Positions 49,690 through 58,489 of a DNA stretch of 64,000 nt are shown piece by piece. Position 1 is the stretch's first letter, and each line of letters begins with the position of its first letter. The DNA comes from Corallococcus sp. NCRR (GTDB taxonomy: Bacteria > Myxococcota > Myxococcia > Myxococcales > Myxococcaceae): the NCBI RefSeq assembly GCF_026965535.1, contig NZ_CP114039.1, positions 992,001 to 1,056,000 of the forward strand. The letters are read 5' to 3'. The position numbers and the translations under genes were made by a program. The notes below the pieces were generated by a model. That model did no database searches. It was not told the DNA's origin and saw nothing but the letters and a program-made list of their open reading frames with translations.

Positions 49690-50760
49690 TCAGGAAGTCC
49701 GTCCCGCCAGGCGACGGCAGGCGGAGGACTTCACAGCGAGGTAAACGCGCAGCCCTTGTGCGAGGTGGAGCTCTCGCACGGCGGCATGCGTGAGGCGGAC
49801 CACCCAGTGCACCCCCGTGACATCAACGTGGGTCGCGCACTCCCCTGCCCCCGCGTCTTCCAGCTTCGTCACCGTGCCTTCGAGCACGTTGCGCGCGGAG
49901 ACGCCGGTCAGTGGTCCGGTGGACAGGAGGATGTCCTCGGCGGGCACGGCGTAGGCGGCGCGGGTGCCATGCGGCAGTTCTGGCGCGTCCGGCACCCAGA
50001 GGGACAGGCCGTCCGTGACTCGCAGCCGCGTGCCTCCGGACCCGGGATGCTCCAGGGTGCCTTCGAGGATGTTCTCCTCGGGTTCACCGGTGAGCAGGCC
50101 TCGCGCCACGGTGCCCAACACCGTGTCCGCGGGGCCCACGGCCTTCACCGCGCCGCCGTCCAGGAGCAGCGCCTCACGGGCCAGGGCCCGTGCCTCGCCG
50201 AGCTGGTGGGTCACGTAGAGCAGGGGCACCCGGGCTTCGTCGCGCACGCGCAGGAGGTACGGCAGCACGCGTTCCTTCAATGCGATGTCCAGCGCGGCCA
50301 GGGGTTCGTCCAGCAGCAGCAGTGCCGGGTCGGTGGCGAGCGCCCGTGCCAGGGCGACCCGCTGCTTCTCGCCTCCGGACAGCGTCACCGGGTAGCGGTG
50401 CAGCAGCGGCTCCAATTCCAGCAGGTGCACGGCTTCGTCCACGCGCGACGGTCGTCCGGCGCGCACGCCGAAGCGGATGTTCTGTCCGGCGGTGAGGTGC
50501 GGGAAGAGCAATGCGTCCTGCGGCACGTAGCCCATGCGGCGCGCTTCGGGCGGCACATCGACCCGAGCGGCCGTGTCGAGGAGCACGCGGTCATCGACCA
50601 CGACGCGCCCCGTGGCGCCGCGCCGCAGGCCCGCGAGCACCTCCAGCAGCGACGTCTTCCCGGAGCCCGAGCGCCCCAGCACCGCCACTGACGCGGACGA
50701 GAAGCGCGCTTCGACCTCCAGCGTGAAGCGCGCCAGGGGCAGCCTGAGTGACAGCTCCAT
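49690..50760 (-). CDS. modC: Molybdate ABC transporter ATP-binding protein
   Basis: The 356-residue ATPase has Walker A GRSGSGKT, Q-loop YVPQDALLFP, signature LSGGEKQR, Walker B LLLLDEPLAALD and switch His in YVTHQLGEA. The last ~90 residues (ILLSTGPLTGVSARNVLEG, TKLEDAG) are a MOP-type molybdate-sensing domain, which separates it from sulfate or sugar ATPases. ATG 50760 follows directly after a GTG. It is separated from modB by 190 bp, unusually long for this operon, and that gap holds an imperfect repeat. Confidence 0.93.
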   Translation of the reverse strand: MELSLRLPLARFTLEVEARFSSASVAVLGRSGSGKTSLLEVLAGLRRGATGRVVVDDRVLLDTAARVDVPPEARRMGYVPQDALLFPHLTAGQNIRFGVRAGRPSRVDEAVHLLELEPLLHRYPVTLSGGEKQRVALARALATDPALLLLDEPLAALDIALKERVLPYLLRVRDEARVPLLYVTHQLGEARALAREALLLDGGAVKAVGPADTVLGTVARGLLTGEPEENILEGTLEHPGSGGTRLRVTDGLSLWVPDAPELPHGTRAAYAVPAEDILLSTGPLTGVSARNVLEGTVTKLEDAGAGECATHVDVTGVHWVVRLTHAAVRELHLAQGLRVYLAVKSSACRRLAGRTS

Positions 50761-50819
50761 CACGGACGCACGCCTCCTGTTCGCGTGGCGCCTCGTAGGT
50801 CCTCCGCGGCCCCGGGCTC

Positions 50820-50974
50820 CTTCGAATCAGGCCCTGCCCTCCCGGGCGCTCGCGATGCCGGCCCGTGGATTACTCGCGCGGGGCTCCGCGTAGGCCTCGT
50901 CGAAGCAGGCCCTGCCCTGCCGGGCACACGGGACGGTGTCAGTCCGTGGCTCACGCGAGCCCCCGGGCTCCGCG
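50820..50974. repeat. Imperfect tandem repeat between modB and modC
   Basis: Two units of about 75 bp (50820-50890 and 50898-50974) share AGGCCCTGCCCT-C/G-CCGGGC near the start, CCGTGG in the middle and GGGCTCCGCG at the end. The second unit runs into the last codons of modB, so the duplication probably copied the modB 3' end into the gap. Confidence 0.5.
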
Positions 50975-51628
50975 CCGCCGCGTCACCACTTCGGTCACGT
51001 ACATGGCCCCGAACGCGAGCACCACCGAGACGCCCGCGAGCTTCAGCGCCTCCGCGTCCTGTCCCACCTGCGTGCGCTGGAAGATGGCCAGCGACAGCGT
51101 CTGAGTGCTGCCCGGGATGTTGCCCGCCACCAACACCGTCGCGCCGAACTCACCCAGCGCCCTTGAGAACGCGAGCAGCGCTCCCGTGAGCACCCCGCGC
51201 CACGCCAGCGGCAGCGTCACCCGGAAGAAGGCGCGCGTGCGCGTGTCCCCCAGCGTTCGAGCCACTGCCACCAATCGTGGATCCACCTCCTCGAAACCCG
51301 CGCGCGCGGAGCGCACCAGCAGCGGGAACGCCATCACCGCGCTGGCCAGCACCACCGCCTTCGGCGTGAACACCACCTCCACGCCCAGCGCATCCAGCAT
51401 CCGCCCCAACACCGAGTCCCGCGCAAGCAACTCCAAGAGCACCAGGCCCACCGCCGTCGGAGGCAGCACCAGCGGCAGCGCCAGCAGCGTCTCCACCACG
51501 CCGCGCCCCGGGCCCTTCCAGCGCGCGAGCGCATACGCCGCCGCCACGCCCGGCACCAGGATGAGCGCCGTGGACAATGCCGCCACCGCCACCGTGAACA
51601 GCACCAATCCTGTCAGCCCTTCGTCCAT
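50951..51628 (-). CDS. modB: Molybdate ABC transporter permease
   Basis: The 225-residue integral membrane protein has about five helices and the ABC permease EAA loop. RTLGDTRTRAFFRVTLPLAWRGV precedes ALGEFGATVLVAG, the signature of ModB/CysT-type permeases. ATG 51628 overlaps the modA stop by one base (TGATG), so translation is coupled. The 3' end lies inside the imperfect repeat found in the modB-modC gap. Confidence 0.93.
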   Translation of the reverse strand: MDEGLTGLVLFTVAVAALSTALILVPGVAAAYALARWKGPGRGVVETLLALPLVLPPTAVGLVLLELLARDSVLGRMLDALGVEVVFTPKAVVLASAVMAFPLLVRSARAGFEEVDPRLVAVARTLGDTRTRAFFRVTLPLAWRGVLTGALLAFSRALGEFGATVLVAGNIPGSTQTLSLAIFQRTQVGQDAEALKLAGVSVVLAFGAMYVTEVVTRRRGARGLA

Positions 51629-52443
51629 CACGGCGCGGGCGTCCCCTTCCCTGCATCCAGCGCGGTGCCTGTCGCTCCCGCGTCCGGCGCGGCCTTCGCC
51701 GTGCTCGCGTCCAGGAAGCCCAGCCGGCGGAACTCCTTCCGCGCGTCTTCCGTCTGGAGGAAGCGCACGAACGCGAGCCCACCTTCCGGCGCCTTGCCCT
51801 GCGTCAACGCCGCCGCCGGATACACGATGCGCGGCGCGTCCCCTTCCGGCACCGTGAACACCACCCGGACCTTCTTCGATTGCGCCGCGTCCGTCGCGTA
51901 CACCACGCCCGCGTCCGCCCTCCCCGCCTCCACCGCCGCCAGCGCGGCCCGCACATCCACCGCCGGCACCACGCGCGACGCCACGTCCGCCCATACGCCC
52001 GCCTTCGTCAGCCACGCCTTCGCGTACACGCCCGCCGGCACCGCCGCCGGCTCCGCCAGCACCACCCGCTTGAGCCCCTTCAGGTCCGCCGGCCCGGCGA
52101 CCTTCACCGCCGACTTCACCGGCACCACCACCACCAGCCGGTTGGACAGCAGGTCCACCCGCGAGCCCGCCTGCACGAGCCCTGCCCGGTCGACCGCGTC
52201 CAGCTTCGCCTCGTCCGCGGAGAGGAACGCATCCGCGGGCGCCCCCGCCACCACCTGACGTGCCAGGTCGCTGGACGCCCCGAAGGCGAACCGCACCCGG
52301 TGCCCCGACGCCTGCTGGAACGCGGGCGCCAACGCCTCGAGCGCGTCCGTCGTGCTCGCCGCCGCGAACACCAGCACCTCCTCCGCCCGCGCCGACGACA
52401 CCGTCACCCACACCAGCAGCAATCCCCACCACGCACACCGCAT
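51628..52443 (-). CDS. modA: Periplasmic molybdate-binding protein
   Basis: The 271-residue protein has a signal peptide (LLLVWVTVSSARA, cleavage after Ala20). The ModA pattern follows: VLVFAAASTTDALEALAPAF, RFAFGASSDLARQV, PADAFLSAD, and VVYATDA in the second lobe. The Ser residues after AAAS and GASS and the Tyr in VVYATD match the oxyanion-binding set. The last ~25 residues are an Ala/Asp/Gly-rich tail. It is the first gene of modABC and is divergent from the marR-like gene. Confidence 0.93.
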   Translation of the reverse strand: MRCAWWGLLLVWVTVSSARAEEVLVFAAASTTDALEALAPAFQQASGHRVRFAFGASSDLARQVVAGAPADAFLSADEAKLDAVDRAGLVQAGSRVDLLSNRLVVVVPVKSAVKVAGPADLKGLKRVVLAEPAAVPAGVYAKAWLTKAGVWADVASRVVPAVDVRAALAAVEAGRADAGVVYATDAAQSKKVRVVFTVPEGDAPRIVYPAAALTQGKAPEGGLAFVRFLQTEDARKEFRRLGFLDASTAKAAPDAGATGTALDAGKGTPAP

Positions 52444-52495
52444 CGTCCGCTCCTCCCGCCCCCAACCCTCCGGAAGCCGTCTTCGAGCCTACAAG

Positions 52496-52545
52496 TTGAC
52501 CTGCCCGCACCCCGCCGCTAATGAATATTCTGTGTCACGGAATAT
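52496..52545 (+). promoter_or_regulatory. Sigma-70-like promoter and operator of the marR-like gene
   Basis: TTGACC (52496-52501) and TAATGA (52519-52524) are spaced by 17 bp. Directly downstream, ATATTCTGTG (52525-52534), a central T, and CACGGAATAT (52536-52545) form a 21-bp palindrome with one mismatched pair. The operator would cover the transcription start, typical of MarR autoregulation. It lies 82 bp before modA on the other strand. Confidence 0.65.
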
Positions 52546-52585
52546 CCATAAAGAGGATGAAGCGCTCTCGAAGGACATCGACCGG

Positions 52586-53023
52586 ATGCAGGAGTTGATG
52601 TTCTCGCTGGGTCGTCGCCGTTCACTCCGTGACCCCATCGCCAGCACCTGCGAGCAGCTCCAGTTCACGCCGCCCCAGGTGCATGCCCTGCTGTGGCTGG
52701 GCCTGGACGGCTCGCTCACCATGGGCGAGCTGGCCCGGCGACTGGGCGTCACCGAAAAGACCGTCACGGGCGTCGTGGACCGCCTGGAGCGCGAAGGCCA
52801 CATCGTCCGCGAACGCGGAGAGACCGACCGTCGCGTCGTGCGCTGCCGGCTCACCGACAAGGGCAAGCAGACCTTCGCCAAGCTCGACCGCTCCATGCAC
52901 CGCGCGATGGGCGTGGTGATGGGCATGCTCGACCCCGAAGACCGCCAGGCCCTCTTCCGCGTCCTGGAGAAGGTGCTCAGCAAGCTGGACGCGCCCGCTC
53001 CGGACACCGCGCCCGGAACCTGA
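52586..53023 (+). CDS. MarR-family transcriptional regulator
   Basis: The 145-residue form has the winged helix of MarR proteins: LTMGELARRLGVTEKTVTGVVDRL as the HTH and ERGETDRRVVRCRLTDKG as the wing. Dimerisation helices lie at both ends. Starts are uncertain. ATG 52586 has GAAGGA 10 nt upstream. GTG 52532 lies at the predicted transcription start and would give a leaderless message with 18 extra residues, but it sits inside the operator palindrome. The position divergent from modABC raises the possibility of molybdenum-related control in place of ModE. This is inference. Confidence 0.85.
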   Translation: MQELMFSLGRRRSLRDPIASTCEQLQFTPPQVHALLWLGLDGSLTMGELARRLGVTEKTVTGVVDRLEREGHIVRERGETDRRVVRCRLTDKGKQTFAKLDRSMHRAMGVVMGMLDPEDRQALFRVLEKVLSKLDAPAPDTAPGT

Positions 53024-53030
53024 GGCACCT

Positions 53031-53663
53031 TCAGCGCCCGTCCGGCGCCCGCGCCCACAAGAGGCGCGGGTGCAGCAGCAGCGCGAACGCCTCCCGCACC
53101 GTCCAGTACGCGCGGTCCCTCGCGCGCATCCGCCCGTCGATGGGGGCGGGGCTCGTGGCCACCTCCAGCCCCTCGCGCCGGAAGCACTGCCTGGCGCGCA
53201 GCAGGTGGTACGGGTCGGAGACCACCACGACCCGGCGCGCTCCCCGCTCGCGCAGCACGCGCGCGCTGAACCGCGCGTTGGCTTCGGTGGAGTGGCTGTC
53301 CTCCTCCAGCACGCACGCGGACGCGGGCACGCCCGCCGCCACCGCCAGCTCGCGCATCACCCGCGCCTCGGACGGCGAATGGGCGCCCACGCCTCCGGAC
53401 AACAGCAGCCACGGCGCCACGCCCCGGCGGTACAGCGCCACCGCCTGCTCCATGCGCGCCACCAGCGCGCCGGACGGCACACCGCCCGGCAGCACCCGCG
53501 CGCCCAGCACCACCAGCGCATCCGCGTCCGTCACGCGCTCGTGCCGGCCAAAGCGGTCCACCCACCAGGCCAGCCCGAACACGCCGCCCGTGAGCACGCC
53601 CGCGCACAAAAGCATCGCCCGGCGCGCACGTCCGGGTCTGGGAAGAAGGGCAAGGGGCCGCAC
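53031..53663 (-). CDS. YdcF/SanA-like DUF218 membrane protein
   Basis: The ~210-residue protein has one N-terminal membrane helix (AMLLCAGVLTGGVFGLAWWV). The DUF218 fold follows: DALVVLGARVLPGGVPSGAL, RMEQAVALYRRG, LLLSGG, EEDSHSTEANARFSARVL and VVVSDPYHLLRA. The motifs LSGG, E-x-x-S-x-s-T and DPYH are those of the ElyC/SanA/YdcF group, implicated in envelope or peptidoglycan-precursor steps. GTG 53663 is used; ATG 53720 is also open. It converges on the marR-like gene with a 7-bp gap. Confidence 0.8.
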   Translation of the reverse strand: MRPLALLPRPGRARRAMLLCAGVLTGGVFGLAWWVDRFGRHERVTDADALVVLGARVLPGGVPSGALVARMEQAVALYRRGVAPWLLLSGGVGAHSPSEARVMRELAVAAGVPASACVLEEDSHSTEANARFSARVLRERGARRVVVVSDPYHLLRARQCFRREGLEVATSPAPIDGRMRARDRAYWTVREAFALLLHPRLLWARAPDGR

Positions 53664-53882
53664 CGCCGGGAACCTAGTCCTGCACCGGACATCCCGTGGC
53701 CCTGCAAACACCTTCAGCAAGGCATTGTGTCCGCGATAACAGGTTTCACTCAGTCCGGCGGACGGACAACCCGGTGAATTGTCGCGATGCGTATCGCCCC
53801 GGAGTGGGTCTCAAGACACAATGCGCAAATGACCCGGCCGGGGTCCGAGGCGAACCCGGGGCGGCCGGTGGGAGGCATACGG

Positions 53883-54446
53883 ATGGATGTCAAAGGCGTC
53901 GCATTCCTGGCACGGCAGACCATGGCGGTGCAGGCCTTCGGCGAACCGGCATGGAAGGCCTTCCTCGCGGAGCAGGCGAAGCGGGACCCCATCTTCGGGC
54001 AGCTGATCATGCCCGTCTCACGCATCCCGGCGGACGCCTTCCTGCGCTTCAACGAAGCCATGACCCAGCGCTTCTACGGCGGCGACACCAAGGCCTACTG
54101 GCAATACGGCGTCAAATCCGCCGAGTACGCGCTGAGCCAGGGCCAGCTCAAGACGATGTTCGGCAAGGACGACTTCCGCCGCTTCGCCCTGTTCACCCCC
54201 GGCATCTGGAAGGGCTACTTCACCGAGGGCGAGCTGACCGCGCAGCTGCAAGGCGACACCGTGGAGCTGCGCATCACCGGCGTGCCCCGGCCGCACATCT
54301 ACTTCGAGCTCGCGGTGATGGGCTTCGCCGCCGGAGGCCTCGCGTACCTGAGCGGCCGCAAGGAGATCCACCACGAGGTGGTGAAGGGCTTCAGCAGGGG
54401 GGACATGGAGGTCCTCTACCGCTTCACCCTGCCCACCCCCGCGTGA
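53883..54446 (+). CDS. DUF2378-like (heme-NO-binding/V4R-type) protein
   Basis: The 187-residue protein starts MDVKGVAFLARQTM. Its helical layout (GEPAWKAFLAEQ, ISRIPADAFLRF-like segment, YWQYGVKSAEYAL) and beta C-terminus with the final RGDMEVLYRF resemble the myxobacterial DUF2378 paralogous family, related to V4R/HNOB sensor domains. The C-terminal Cys common in that group is missing. GGGAGG lies 7 nt before ATG 53883 and decides this start over an ATG 32 codons upstream. The role is unknown; a ligand-sensing protein is likely. Confidence 0.65.
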   Translation: MDVKGVAFLARQTMAVQAFGEPAWKAFLAEQAKRDPIFGQLIMPVSRIPADAFLRFNEAMTQRFYGGDTKAYWQYGVKSAEYALSQGQLKTMFGKDDFRRFALFTPGIWKGYFTEGELTAQLQGDTVELRITGVPRPHIYFELAVMGFAAGGLAYLSGRKEIHHEVVKGFSRGDMEVLYRFTLPTPA

Positions 54447-54450
54447 GCCT

Positions 54451-55362
54451 TCAGGGCGCCGAGGCGGCCGTGGCCGTGCCCGCGGGCGCGGCCCCAGCCG
54501 GAGCCACGACGACCGGAGCTTCGGCGGGCTGAAGCTTCAGGTCCGCCACCACCGGGTAGTGGTCGGACACGCCCACGCGCAGCACGCGCGTGGACACCGG
54601 CGTGAACGCGCCGCACGCCATCACGTAGTCGATGCGCAGGGACTTCAGGAACAGCGGCATCGGGTAGGTGCCCGTCCCGTCGGAGCGCGTGACGCGCGCC
54701 ACGTCCTGGAGCTGGCGGCGCAACAGGCGCACCGGGCGCGAGTCCGGGTCGTCGTTCAGGTCCCCCATCAGGAGCCGGGGCCGGGGGTCCTTCGCCAGGA
54801 GCCGCGAGATGAAGACGCTCTGGCGCACGCGCGCCGCGCCGTTGAAGGGCCGGCGGATGAGGTGCGTGGCGTAGACGCTCACCTCGCGCCCGTCCACGTC
54901 CAGCACGGCGTGCGCCAGCGTGCGCGGCTCCGCGCCCTTCGGCGTGGGCAGCGGGTACTGCGCCAGGGACTGGAACGGGTGGCGCGACAGGAGCGCGATG
55001 CCGTACGCGCCGCCGTACAGCCGCGTGGTGCCGAAGTGCGCGCGGTACTTCAGGCCGGTGAGCGCGGACAGCCGCTCCACCTGGTCCTCGCCGTGCGCGC
55101 GCGTGGAGCCCACGTCCACCTCCTGCAGCGCGACGACGTCCGGGCCCTCCTGGCGGATGACCTCCGCCACCTGCTCCAGCCCCTTGAGGCCGGACTGGAT
55201 GTTGAAGGTCATCACCCGCAGGGCGCCCGGGTCGCGCGCGGGGGCGGCGGCCACGGGGGTGGTGCCCGAGGAGAGGGTGGGACGCACGGGACCGGAGGCA
55301 CAGGCCAGGGTTCCCGCGACGAACAGGACGGTGAGGAGGGGGCTCGTTCGCGTCATTCGCAT
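54451..55362 (-). CDS. Exported endonuclease/exonuclease/phosphatase (EEP) family protein
   Basis: The 303-residue protein has a lipoprotein-like signal (LLTVLFVAGTLACAS). The EEP fold follows: RVMTFNIQSG, VVALQEVD with the catalytic Glu, GIALLSRHP, RLLMGDLNDDPDS, LRIDYVMA and GVSDHYPVVADL with the catalytic His. The family cuts phosphodiesters in DNA, inositol phosphates or sphingomyelin. Export and the LNDDPDS motif favour a secreted nuclease or phospholipase-C-like enzyme. The C-terminal ~25 residues are low-complexity Ala/Pro. ATG 55362 is used; ATG 55356 is close. Confidence 0.85.
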   Translation of the reverse strand: MRMTRTSPLLTVLFVAGTLACASGPVRPTLSSGTTPVAAAPARDPGALRVMTFNIQSGLKGLEQVAEVIRQEGPDVVALQEVDVGSTRAHGEDQVERLSALTGLKYRAHFGTTRLYGGAYGIALLSRHPFQSLAQYPLPTPKGAEPRTLAHAVLDVDGREVSVYATHLIRRPFNGAARVRQSVFISRLLAKDPRPRLLMGDLNDDPDSRPVRLLRRQLQDVARVTRSDGTGTYPMPLFLKSLRIDYVMACGAFTPVSTRVLRVGVSDHYPVVADLKLQPAEAPVVVAPAGAAPAGTATAASAP

Positions 55363-55438
55363 CAAGGGGGGCGATGGTAGGCCGCCCGCCCTCGCGCTGT
55401 CGTCCCGCCCCCGGGGCCCGGCCGGAGGGCAGGCGGGC

Positions 55439-56053
55439 TCAGGCCTTGCGGCGGCGGCGCGCGGCCAGCGCCGCGAACACCGCGATGAGCACCGCCGGAG
55501 CGCCGCTGGTGGCCGCGGAGCAGCCGCCCTCGTCCTCCTCGACGGGCTTCGGGTCGCTGCCGCCGGTGACGACGACGTCCAGCGTGGCGTTGGCGTGCGC
55601 GTCACCCGTGGCGGCGGTGTCGCCGTTCACGGAGTTGCCGGCGGCGTACACCTTGTAGGTGCCGTTGGTGGCCGGGGCCACCAGCGAGAAGTCGAAGCGC
55701 GCCGAGCCGTTGGTGAAGGTCTTGGGCAGCGAGTGCGTGAGCTCGCCGCTCATCACCTTCGTGCCCGAGCCCGCGGTCAGCGTCGCGCCGTCCACGGCCA
55801 CGTTCATGCCGGCCTTCGCGCCAGGGCCGCCGGTGATGACCAGCGAGTACTGCCCCGTCTGGCCCGCCGTCAGCGCCGTGGGCCCCTCCAGCGTCACCGT
55901 GGGGGTGCTCGAACCGCCGCCGTGGCAGCCGGACGCGGTGCAGGACACGCCCTGCTTGCCGCTGCGCCCGTTGATGCCGGTGGAGTTGGCGAACGCGGAG
56001 CCCGCGACAAGGCACACCGCGACCGCGCCCACGGACGGAAGAATGGACCGCAT
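55439..56053 (-). CDS. MYXO-CTERM-anchored surface protein with CHGG motif
   Basis: The 204-residue protein has a signal peptide (VGAVAVCLVAGSAFA), then GVSCTASGCHGGG, and one Ig-like beta domain (PTVTLEGPTALTAGQTGQYSL onward). A MYXO-CTERM tail closes it: GGCSAATSG, a hydrophobic helix and RRRRKA. MYXO-CTERM tails direct proteins to the myxobacterial surface by processing at the Cys. CxxxxCH is not a canonical heme site (CxxCH); the motif is shared by a family of myxobacterial anchored proteins. No function is known. Confidence 0.85.
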   Translation of the reverse strand: MRSILPSVGAVAVCLVAGSAFANSTGINGRSGKQGVSCTASGCHGGGSSTPTVTLEGPTALTAGQTGQYSLVITGGPGAKAGMNVAVDGATLTAGSGTKVMSGELTHSLPKTFTNGSARFDFSLVAPATNGTYKVYAAGNSVNGDTAATGDAHANATLDVVVTGGSDPKPVEEDEGGCSAATSGAPAVLIAVFAALAARRRRKA

Positions 56054-56170
56054 GGAATGAACCTCCTGGGGGGAACTCAGGAAAAAGAGGAGGTTCCCTT
56101 GTAGCGCAGCGCGGCGTGGAGTGCAGCAGGCGACACTCCCCCGCGACGCGGAGGCAGGGCGTACCGCGGC

Positions 56171-56866
56171 CTACAGCCGGGAGAAGGCGTCGTGGAGGGC
56201 CTTCTGGCCGCCGTGCTCCAGCACCTGGCCATGGCAGACGACGACGCGCTCCACGTCCCACTTCAGCGCACGCCGGAGTGAAGCGCGCACGGCCTCCGGG
56301 TCCCGGGTGAACAGGCGCAGGAAGCGCGGGGCGGCGAACTTCCCCAGGACGCCGTCCAGCCACAGGTACGCGCGCAGCTTCAGGCCTTCCGCGTGCGCGT
56401 AGTGGAAGGCCAGGTCGGTGACGATGGCGGTGCGGGACGGGCGGTGGAAGAAGAGGAACTCGTTGAGCTGGGGCATGCCGCGCACGTGCATCTGGTCCAC
56501 CACCGGGGCCCAGGCGGGGTCGGGGGTGTCCTCCAGCTCCAGGTCGATTCGCAGCGCCGGCTGCTTCGCGCGCAGCCCCGCGGGCGCCACCACGCGCGCG
56601 TCGGGGAAGGCCGCGGCCCAGTCCGGCAGGTGCAGGTGGTGGAAGAGGTTGGGGGCGACGAGGAAGCGCACGGGGCCCAGGGCCTGCACGGCGGCCCTCC
56701 GCTCCGGCGTGAAGGCGACGGGCGAGTGCACCCACAGCCCGCCGTCCGGCAGGCGGAGGACCGTCATGCGCCCGCCCACGGGGACGCCGAAGAGGGAGAA
56801 GGGGGCGTCGAACACGTGGACGTCGTCGGCGAGCTGGCGGGGCGCGGTGTCAGGGGGCGTGGGCAT
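56171..56866 (-). CDS. DUF4336 (metallo-hydrolase-like) protein
   Basis: The 231-residue protein has the DUF4336 layout: VHVFDAPFSLFGVPVGGRMTVLRLPDG, LWVHSPVAF, VRFLVAPNLFHHLHL, AIVTDLAFHYAHA and VVCHGQVLEHGG. This family is a metallo-beta-lactamase relative in which the HxHxDH motif is reduced; here FHHLHLPDW supplies the His residues. No signal peptide is present. ATG 56866 starts a clean N-terminus. The gene is divergent from proS with a 127-bp gap. The reaction is unknown. Confidence 0.8.
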   Translation of the reverse strand: MPTPPDTAPRQLADDVHVFDAPFSLFGVPVGGRMTVLRLPDGGLWVHSPVAFTPERRAAVQALGPVRFLVAPNLFHHLHLPDWAAAFPDARVVAPAGLRAKQPALRIDLELEDTPDPAWAPVVDQMHVRGMPQLNEFLFFHRPSRTAIVTDLAFHYAHAEGLKLRAYLWLDGVLGKFAAPRFLRLFTRDPEAVRASLRRALKWDVERVVVCHGQVLEHGGQKALHDAFSRL

Positions 56867-56993
56867 GGCGGGTCGTTTTCCAAGCACGGACGGCGTTCAG
56901 GGGACGAGTCCGGCCTGTGTCCGGCGTTGATTTCCGGAACATCCCGGCGTAGGCAACCCCCACTTTCCATCCCCTAGCAAGGTTCCCAAGCAC

Positions 56994-58427
56994 ATGGCCG
57001 AGAAGCTCACGCCCCGCGAGAAGGGCTTTTCCGAGTGGTACGTCGACCTGGTCCAGAAGGCGAAGCTCGCCGACTACTCGGACGTGAAGGGCTGCATGGT
57101 CATCCGCCCCAACGGCTACGCGCTGTGGGAGAACATCCAGCGGACGATGGACAAGATGTTCAAGGACACGGGCGTGAAGAACGCCTACTTCCCGCTGCTC
57201 ATCCCGGAGTCCTTCCTCAAGAAGGAAGCCGAGCACGTGGAGGGCTTCAACCCGCAGCTGGCCGTCGTCACGCACGCGGGCGGCGCGAAGCTGGAGGAGC
57301 CGTACGTCATCCGGCCCACGTCCGAGACCATCATCAACCGCAGCTTCTCCAAGTGGATCCAGAGCTACCGGGACCTGCCGCTGCTGGTGAACCAGTGGGC
57401 CAACGTGATGCGCTGGGAGATGCGCACGCGCCTGTTCCTGCGCACCACGGAGTTCCTCTGGCAGGAGGGCCACACCTGCCATGAGACGGAGGCCGACGCG
57501 GAGGAGCGCACGCTGCAGATGCTGGAGGTCTACCGCACGTTCGCGGAGGACTACATGGCCATGCCGGTGCTGCCGGGGCGCAAGTCGGAGTCGGAGAAGT
57601 TCGCCGGCGCGCTGCGCACGTACAGCATCGAAGCGATGATGCAGGACAAGAAGGCGCTCCAGGCGGGCACCAGCCACAACCTGGGCCAGAACTTCGCCAA
57701 GGCCTTCGACACCACGTTCCAGGGCCGCGACGGCAAGGTGCACCACGTGTGGCAGACGTCGTGGGGTTCCTCCACGCGCCTCATCGGTGGCCTCATCCTC
57801 ACGCACTCGGATGACGCGGGCCTCGTGGTGCCGCCGAAGATCGCCGCCACGCACGTGGTCATCATCCCCATCGCCGGCAAGGCGACGGAGGCGGAGAAGA
57901 CGCAGGTGATGGAGAAGTCGCACGCGCTCGCCGCGGACCTGCGCAAGGCGGGCCTGGGCGTGGTGGTGGACGACGACGAAACGAAGGGCCCGGGCTTCAA
58001 GTACAACGAGCACGAGCTCATCGGCACGTGTCTGCGCATCGAGCTGGGGCCCAAGGACCTGGCCAAGGGCTCGTGCGTGATGGTGCGCCGCGACCTGCGC
58101 CAGAAGGAGTTCGTGTCGCTGGACGAGGCCGCCGCCAAGGCCCAGGCCATGCTGGACCAGATGCAGAAGGACCTGTTCCAGAAGGCGAAGGACTTCCGCG
58201 ACTCGCACACCTTCGAGGTCAACTCCTACGAGGAGCTGAAGGCGCGCGCGGAGGACGGCTTCCTCCTGGCGCACTGGGACCTGGACCCGAAGACGGAGGC
58301 GCGCATCAAGGAGGAGACGGGCCTCACGACCCGCTGCCGCCCGTTCAGCGTCAAGCAGGAGCCGGGCAAGTGCGTGATGACGGGCAACCCGTCGCCGGGC
58401 CGCATCGTGTTCTCCAAGGCGTACTGA
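56994..58427 (+). CDS. proS: Prolyl-tRNA synthetase, archaeal/eukaryotic type
   Basis: The 477-residue class II synthetase has [20 protein letters not shown] at the N-terminus, motif 2 ([23 protein letters not shown], positions ~140-162), motif 3 ([16 protein letters not shown]) and an anticodon-binding domain from ~290. The [14 protein letters not shown] stretch and lack of the YbaK-like insertion identify the short ProS of the archaeal/eukaryotic type, which many deltaproteobacteria use. It attaches proline to tRNA-Pro. It ends at a good hairpin terminator. Confidence 0.95.
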   Translation: MAEKLTPREKGFSEWYVDLVQKAKLADYSDVKGCMVIRPNGYALWENIQRTMDKMFKDTGVKNAYFPLLIPESFLKKEAEHVEGFNPQLAVVTHAGGAKLEEPYVIRPTSETIINRSFSKWIQSYRDLPLLVNQWANVMRWEMRTRLFLRTTEFLWQEGHTCHETEADAEERTLQMLEVYRTFAEDYMAMPVLPGRKSESEKFAGALRTYSIEAMMQDKKALQAGTSHNLGQNFAKAFDTTFQGRDGKVHHVWQTSWGSSTRLIGGLILTHSDDAGLVVPPKIAATHVVIIPIAGKATEAEKTQVMEKSHALAADLRKAGLGVVVDDDETKGPGFKYNEHELIGTCLRIELGPKDLAKGSCVMVRRDLRQKEFVSLDEAAAKAQAMLDQMQKDLFQKAKDFRDSHTFEVNSYEELKARAEDGFLLAHWDLDPKTEARIKEETGLTTRCRPFSVKQEPGKCVMTGNPSPGRIVFSKAY

Positions 58428-58452
58428 GCACGCGGCGACGTGTGCCGCACCG

Positions 58453-58489
58453 CGGGGCTGGGAGGCGACTCCCGGCCCCGTTGTCTTTT
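58453..58489 (+). terminator. Intrinsic terminator of proS
   Basis: A 12-bp stem with one G-T pair (58453-58464 with 58469-58480) and a GCGA tetraloop is followed by TTGTCTTTT. The hairpin also lies at the 3' end of the convergent cyclase gene and may serve both. Confidence 0.8.

Noticed and set aside
50815-50850. TTCGAATC resembling a tRNA T-loop
   Set aside because: Flanking bases do not pair as a T-stem and no anticodon or acceptor arm can be drawn; it is part of the modB-modC repeat.
55439-56053. CxxxxCH in the MYXO-CTERM protein as a c-type heme site
   Set aside because: The spacing has four residues where heme attachment needs two (rarely three or four with a dedicated lyase), and no axial ligand region is evident.
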